Assembly (NCBI GenBank): GCA_913057885.1
Contig: CAJXOI010000035.1
Span: 1 to 7,521 of the forward strand
Source: an uncultured Micavibrio sp.
Lineage (GTDB): Bacteria > Pseudomonadota > Alphaproteobacteria > Micavibrionales > UBA1664
Length of the DNA: 7,521 nucleotides
Direction: 5' to 3'
Of this stretch, positions 5,581 through 7,521 are shown piece by piece. Below the pieces are notes generated by a model. That model saw nothing but the letters and a program-made list of their open reading frames with translations, did not search any database and was not told where the DNA came from. The first letter of the stretch is position 1; every line of letters begins with the position of its first letter. The translations under genes and the position numbers were made by a program.

Positions 5581-6555
5581 ATGCTAAATAACACCTCACA
5601 ACAAACGAAATCTGCCTCTTTGGACGATATTGAAAGAGAATTTTGTGCCAATGGTTTTATGGAATTCGGGAATATCATTCCGCCGGAATATTGCGAGACG
5701 GTTCTAAAGCAGATCAAGGAAATTCAACCCTTTGGGCCAGAGTTGTTCCAAAGTCAGGAGGATTTCGAAGCCAACCCCGTTTTTAAAAAAATTCACCCCG
5801 GGGCAAAAGATTATAACTTGATGGAAAAGCTCGATCAGGATGATGTTCGTAAAATTGAGGAGTATCCCCCGTTTGTCGAGGCTTTGGAACAAATCCTTGG
5901 CCCGAATTACAGCATTTTATTGCGCAAAGTGATTTGCGGTATACCTGAAACATGGATTCCGGAATGGGTTTTGGAACGGACACGCGGCAATGCGGCCAAC
6001 AATATGGCGGCCTATATCAAAAGCCCATATAGGCACCTGACATATTTTTACGGCATTGATTTCCATCAGGATTTGATTGATTGGCCGGAAAGACCAGGAG
6101 ACTTTATTACATTATATATTTACTTGCATCCTGTTGGGAAAGAAGACGCTCCGCTCCATATTATGCCGAAATCACATAAATTTGGCGGAACTGTTTTTCC
6201 GCATGATTTAAAGCAAGACCCAAGTGATAAACATAAATGGACATACAGTAACGGCGAAGGGCGTGCAATGGAATGTGAATCCAAAATGTTGACGGGTGAT
6301 ACCGGCTATGCCGCGTTATGGAGTGCGTACACATTGCACGGCACGCAACCTGATAAGGCTGATAACGAACGTATATCCCTTCGTTACTTGATTGCAAAAG
6401 ACCCTGATGCGACAGATACTTTGATTGACAAGTTACAAGCATCTTTGGACGGTCCTTTGACAATGGCGACAACACGGATTGATCGTGATGAAGAGGGTGA
6501 CACGCAATTCAAACAAAATGCCATCAACACAATTAACACTGCGGAAGACAATTAA
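5581..6555 (+). CDS. PhyH-family Fe(II)/2-oxoglutarate-dependent dioxygenase
   Basis: The 324-residue cytoplasmic enzyme would couple oxidative decarboxylation of 2-oxoglutarate to hydroxylation of a small substrate. Near residues 15-34 it has the helix-strand opening of the family (DIEREFCANGFMEFGNIIPP). The facial triad is visible: HQD gives H162 and D164, and the distal His is H253 in TLHGTQPDKADNERISLRY. Arg264 or Arg268 just after it would bind the 2-oxoglutarate carboxylate. The block PLHIMPKSHKFG (191-202) matches the usual 'P-x-x-x-x-P-G-S-H-K' strand. The family includes phytanoyl-CoA hydroxylase, ectoine hydroxylase and many antibiotic or sugar tailoring enzymes; the substrate here is unknown. 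A short acidic and Asn-rich tail (about 300-324) follows the core. The stop lies one base before the methyltransferase start, so the two are translationally coupled. A sigma-54-like promoter lies upstream. Confidence 0.88.
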   Translation: MLNNTSQQTKSASLDDIEREFCANGFMEFGNIIPPEYCETVLKQIKEIQPFGPELFQSQEDFEANPVFKKIHPGAKDYNLMEKLDQDDVRKIEEYPPFVEALEQILGPNYSILLRKVICGIPETWIPEWVLERTRGNAANNMAAYIKSPYRHLTYFYGIDFHQDLIDWPERPGDFITLYIYLHPVGKEDAPLHIMPKSHKFGGTVFPHDLKQDPSDKHKWTYSNGEGRAMECESKMLTGDTGYAALWSAYTLHGTQPDKADNERISLRYLIAKDPDATDTLIDKLQASLDGPLTMATTRIDRDEEGDTQFKQNAINTINTAEDN

Positions 6556-6556
6556 A

Positions 6557-7312
6557 ATGACAACGAAACTTTTCCCCGCCACGGACTATCAAAAAAAAGA
6601 TGACTATTATTGGCAAGAGATAGAGGCATTGGGCCTAAGTGCCGAACAAATCCTGAAGGATTTTCCTGCCTATGCAAGGCGGCGCGATATCGCAACGTTT
6701 TTGGCGCATTACGAGCTATTTAAACATGTGATCGATTTGCCGGGATGCGTTGCCGAATTTGGCGTGTTTAACGGCGCGTCACTGTTTACATGGGCGGCCT
6801 TGATGGAGACATTCTGTCCGGGCGACAGAACACGCAAGATATTTGGCTTTGACTGGTTTAAGGGTCTGGAAGATTTTCATGAAAAAGATGGCAAAAAAAT
6901 GAAGGCTGGTGATAAACAACAAGGCGCTTATTCTTCTGAAGAAGCCCGTCTTGATAAATTAACCGAACTTCATAATTTAGACGGATTTTTGCCCAATATC
7001 GACCGCGTGTCCCTTGTTAAGGGTGATGTGCGAGAGAGCGTCCCGCAATTTTTAGAGGACAATCCAGGCGTGCGATTTAGCCTGGCTTATCTGGACATGG
7101 ATCTTTATGATCCAACAAAATCGGTTTTAAATGATATTTATGATCGTGTTGTCCAGGGCGGTGTTATTGCCTTTGACGAATATGGCCTCATGCCATGGGA
7201 GGGCGAGAGCAGGGCGGTCGAGGAATTTTTTGATGAGCTTGGCATCAAAATGCCGCGTCTGCAAAAAATGCCTTTCTCAACTCGCCCGCACGGGTATTTC
7301 ATCAAAGAATAA
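6557..7312 (+). CDS. TylF/macrocin O-methyltransferase family protein
   Basis: The 251-residue class I SAM-dependent methyltransferase resembles the TylF/MycF group, which O-methylates sugar hydroxyls with the help of a divalent metal. Motif I is VAEFGVFNGASLFTWA (65-80, SAM binding). FGFDWFKGLEDF (96-107) is the characteristic second strand, and LVKGDVRES (153-161) follows. LAYLDMDLYDPT (176-187) and the downstream FDEYG (206-210) carry the acidic residues expected to bind the metal. The C-terminal RPHGYFIK is also usual. There is no signal peptide. ATG at 6557 is one base after the dioxygenase stop, with GGAAG at 6543-6547. An upstream in-frame ATG at 6479 lies inside the dioxygenase and lacks support. 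The acceptor is unknown; the partner dioxygenase suggests a hydroxylated product, or a shared scaffold, is methylated. Confidence 0.9.
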   Translation: MTTKLFPATDYQKKDDYYWQEIEALGLSAEQILKDFPAYARRRDIATFLAHYELFKHVIDLPGCVAEFGVFNGASLFTWAALMETFCPGDRTRKIFGFDWFKGLEDFHEKDGKKMKAGDKQQGAYSSEEARLDKLTELHNLDGFLPNIDRVSLVKGDVRESVPQFLEDNPGVRFSLAYLDMDLYDPTKSVLNDIYDRVVQGGVIAFDEYGLMPWEGESRAVEEFFDELGIKMPRLQKMPFSTRPHGYFIKE

Positions 7313-7370
7313 TTTTTCCTATTGTATAAGGCAGAGCTTGATTATTGTGGATGTTTTGTCCTAAATAATT

Positions 7371-7376
7371 GAGGGA
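7371..7376 (+). promoter_or_regulatory. Ribosome binding site GAGGGA fixing a TTG start
   Basis: GAGGGA ends four bases before TTG 7381. The in-frame ATGs at 7396 and 7399 are about 20 bases away, too far for this site, so TTG is the preferred start. Confidence 0.5.
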
Positions 7377-7380
7377 TGTA

Positions 7381-7518
7381 TTGAATTATGATCAGATGAT
7401 GCAGGAAAAAAATAAACAGCAGGAAAAATTGGATAAACGCGCGCAAAAGTTGCGTGAAAACCTTAAGCGGCGAAAGGCCGCGCAATCTGCAAAAAACGAT
7501 AAAGAGAAAACGAAATGA
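7381..7518 (+). CDS. Small Lys/Arg-rich hypothetical protein (45 aa)
   Basis: The frame from TTG 7381 to TGA 7516 encodes MNYDQMMQEKNKQQEKLDKR followed by AQKLRENLKRRKAAQSAK and a charged tail. It is almost wholly charged and polar, predicted to be one long amphipathic or coiled-coil-like helix, without Cys or membrane segments. The LRENLKRRKAAQ stretch resembles small basic proteins found just upstream of housekeeping genes such as murA in alphaproteobacteria; this is from memory and unverified. The stop overlaps an ATG by four bases (ATGA at 7515-7518), which points to coupling with the next gene. If TTG is wrong, ATG 7396 would give 40 residues. The 68 bp after the methyltransferase stop contain no clear terminator. 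Confidence 0.6.
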   Translation: MNYDQMMQEKNKQQEKLDKRAQKLRENLKRRKAAQSAKNDKEKTK

Positions 7519-7521
7519 GCA
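7515..7521 (+). CDS. Probable start of the next gene (runs off the window)
   Basis: ATGAGCA begins inside the stop codon of the small basic protein, a common four-base overlap in operons. Only two codons are visible (Met-Ser), so identity is unknown and the call rests on the overlap alone. Confidence 0.35.

Noticed and set aside
6479..6556. Upstream ATG extending the methyltransferase by 26 residues
   Set aside because: It overlaps the end of the dioxygenase gene, and ATG 6557 has a ribosome binding site and begins a normal-length family member.

Overview
The window looks like chromosomal DNA of a Gram-negative proteobacterium of moderate-to-low GC, most likely an alphaproteobacterium. The evidence is indirect: a type I glutamine synthetase, a methyl-accepting chemotaxis protein with a helical-bimodular type sensor region, an exported SOUL-family protein, a tRNA with an encoded CCA end, and the general style of the proteins. 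No ribosomal RNA or other decisive marker is present, so the taxonomic call is tentative.

Layout. The left half (1-3413) is all on the minus strand. In the direction of transcription it runs: a PAS-containing chemotaxis receptor (3413-1152), a secreted SOUL heme-binding-like protein (1109-495), and the first 129 codons of glutamine synthetase glnA (387 to beyond position 1). A divergent intergenic gap (3414-3811) follows. It separates these genes from a plus-strand gene for a P-loop sulfotransferase-like protein (3812-4882). Next comes a long gap with no confident gene (4883-5311). It contains strong stem-loops, a 12-bp inverted repeat whose arms lie about 300 bp apart, and two doubtful mini-ORFs. 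tRNA-Thr(GGT) lies on the minus strand at 5386-5312. On the right, a plus-strand operon encodes a PhyH-type Fe(II)/2-oxoglutarate dioxygenase (5581-6555) and, one base later, a TylF/macrocin-type O-methyltransferase (6557-7312). A 45-residue Lys/Arg-rich small protein (7381-7518) follows. Its stop overlaps an ATG that probably opens a gene running off the right edge.

How the genes may work together. The dioxygenase and methyltransferase are almost certainly co-translated. They are the kind of pair that oxidises and methylates a sugar or small-molecule scaffold. The sulfotransferase-like gene lies in the same orientation upstream, beyond the antisense tRNA, and would add a third tailoring activity, but its link to the pair is only inference. 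The chemotaxis receptor, SOUL protein and glnA are independent functions as far as can be seen. The most notable non-coding signals are a sigma-54-like promoter in front of the dioxygenase, the structured and repeat-bounded segment 4899-5280, four GCAAT repeats upstream of glnA, and a TATAAT box placed so that the SOUL mRNA could be leaderless. No clear new defence, CRISPR or mobile system was found.
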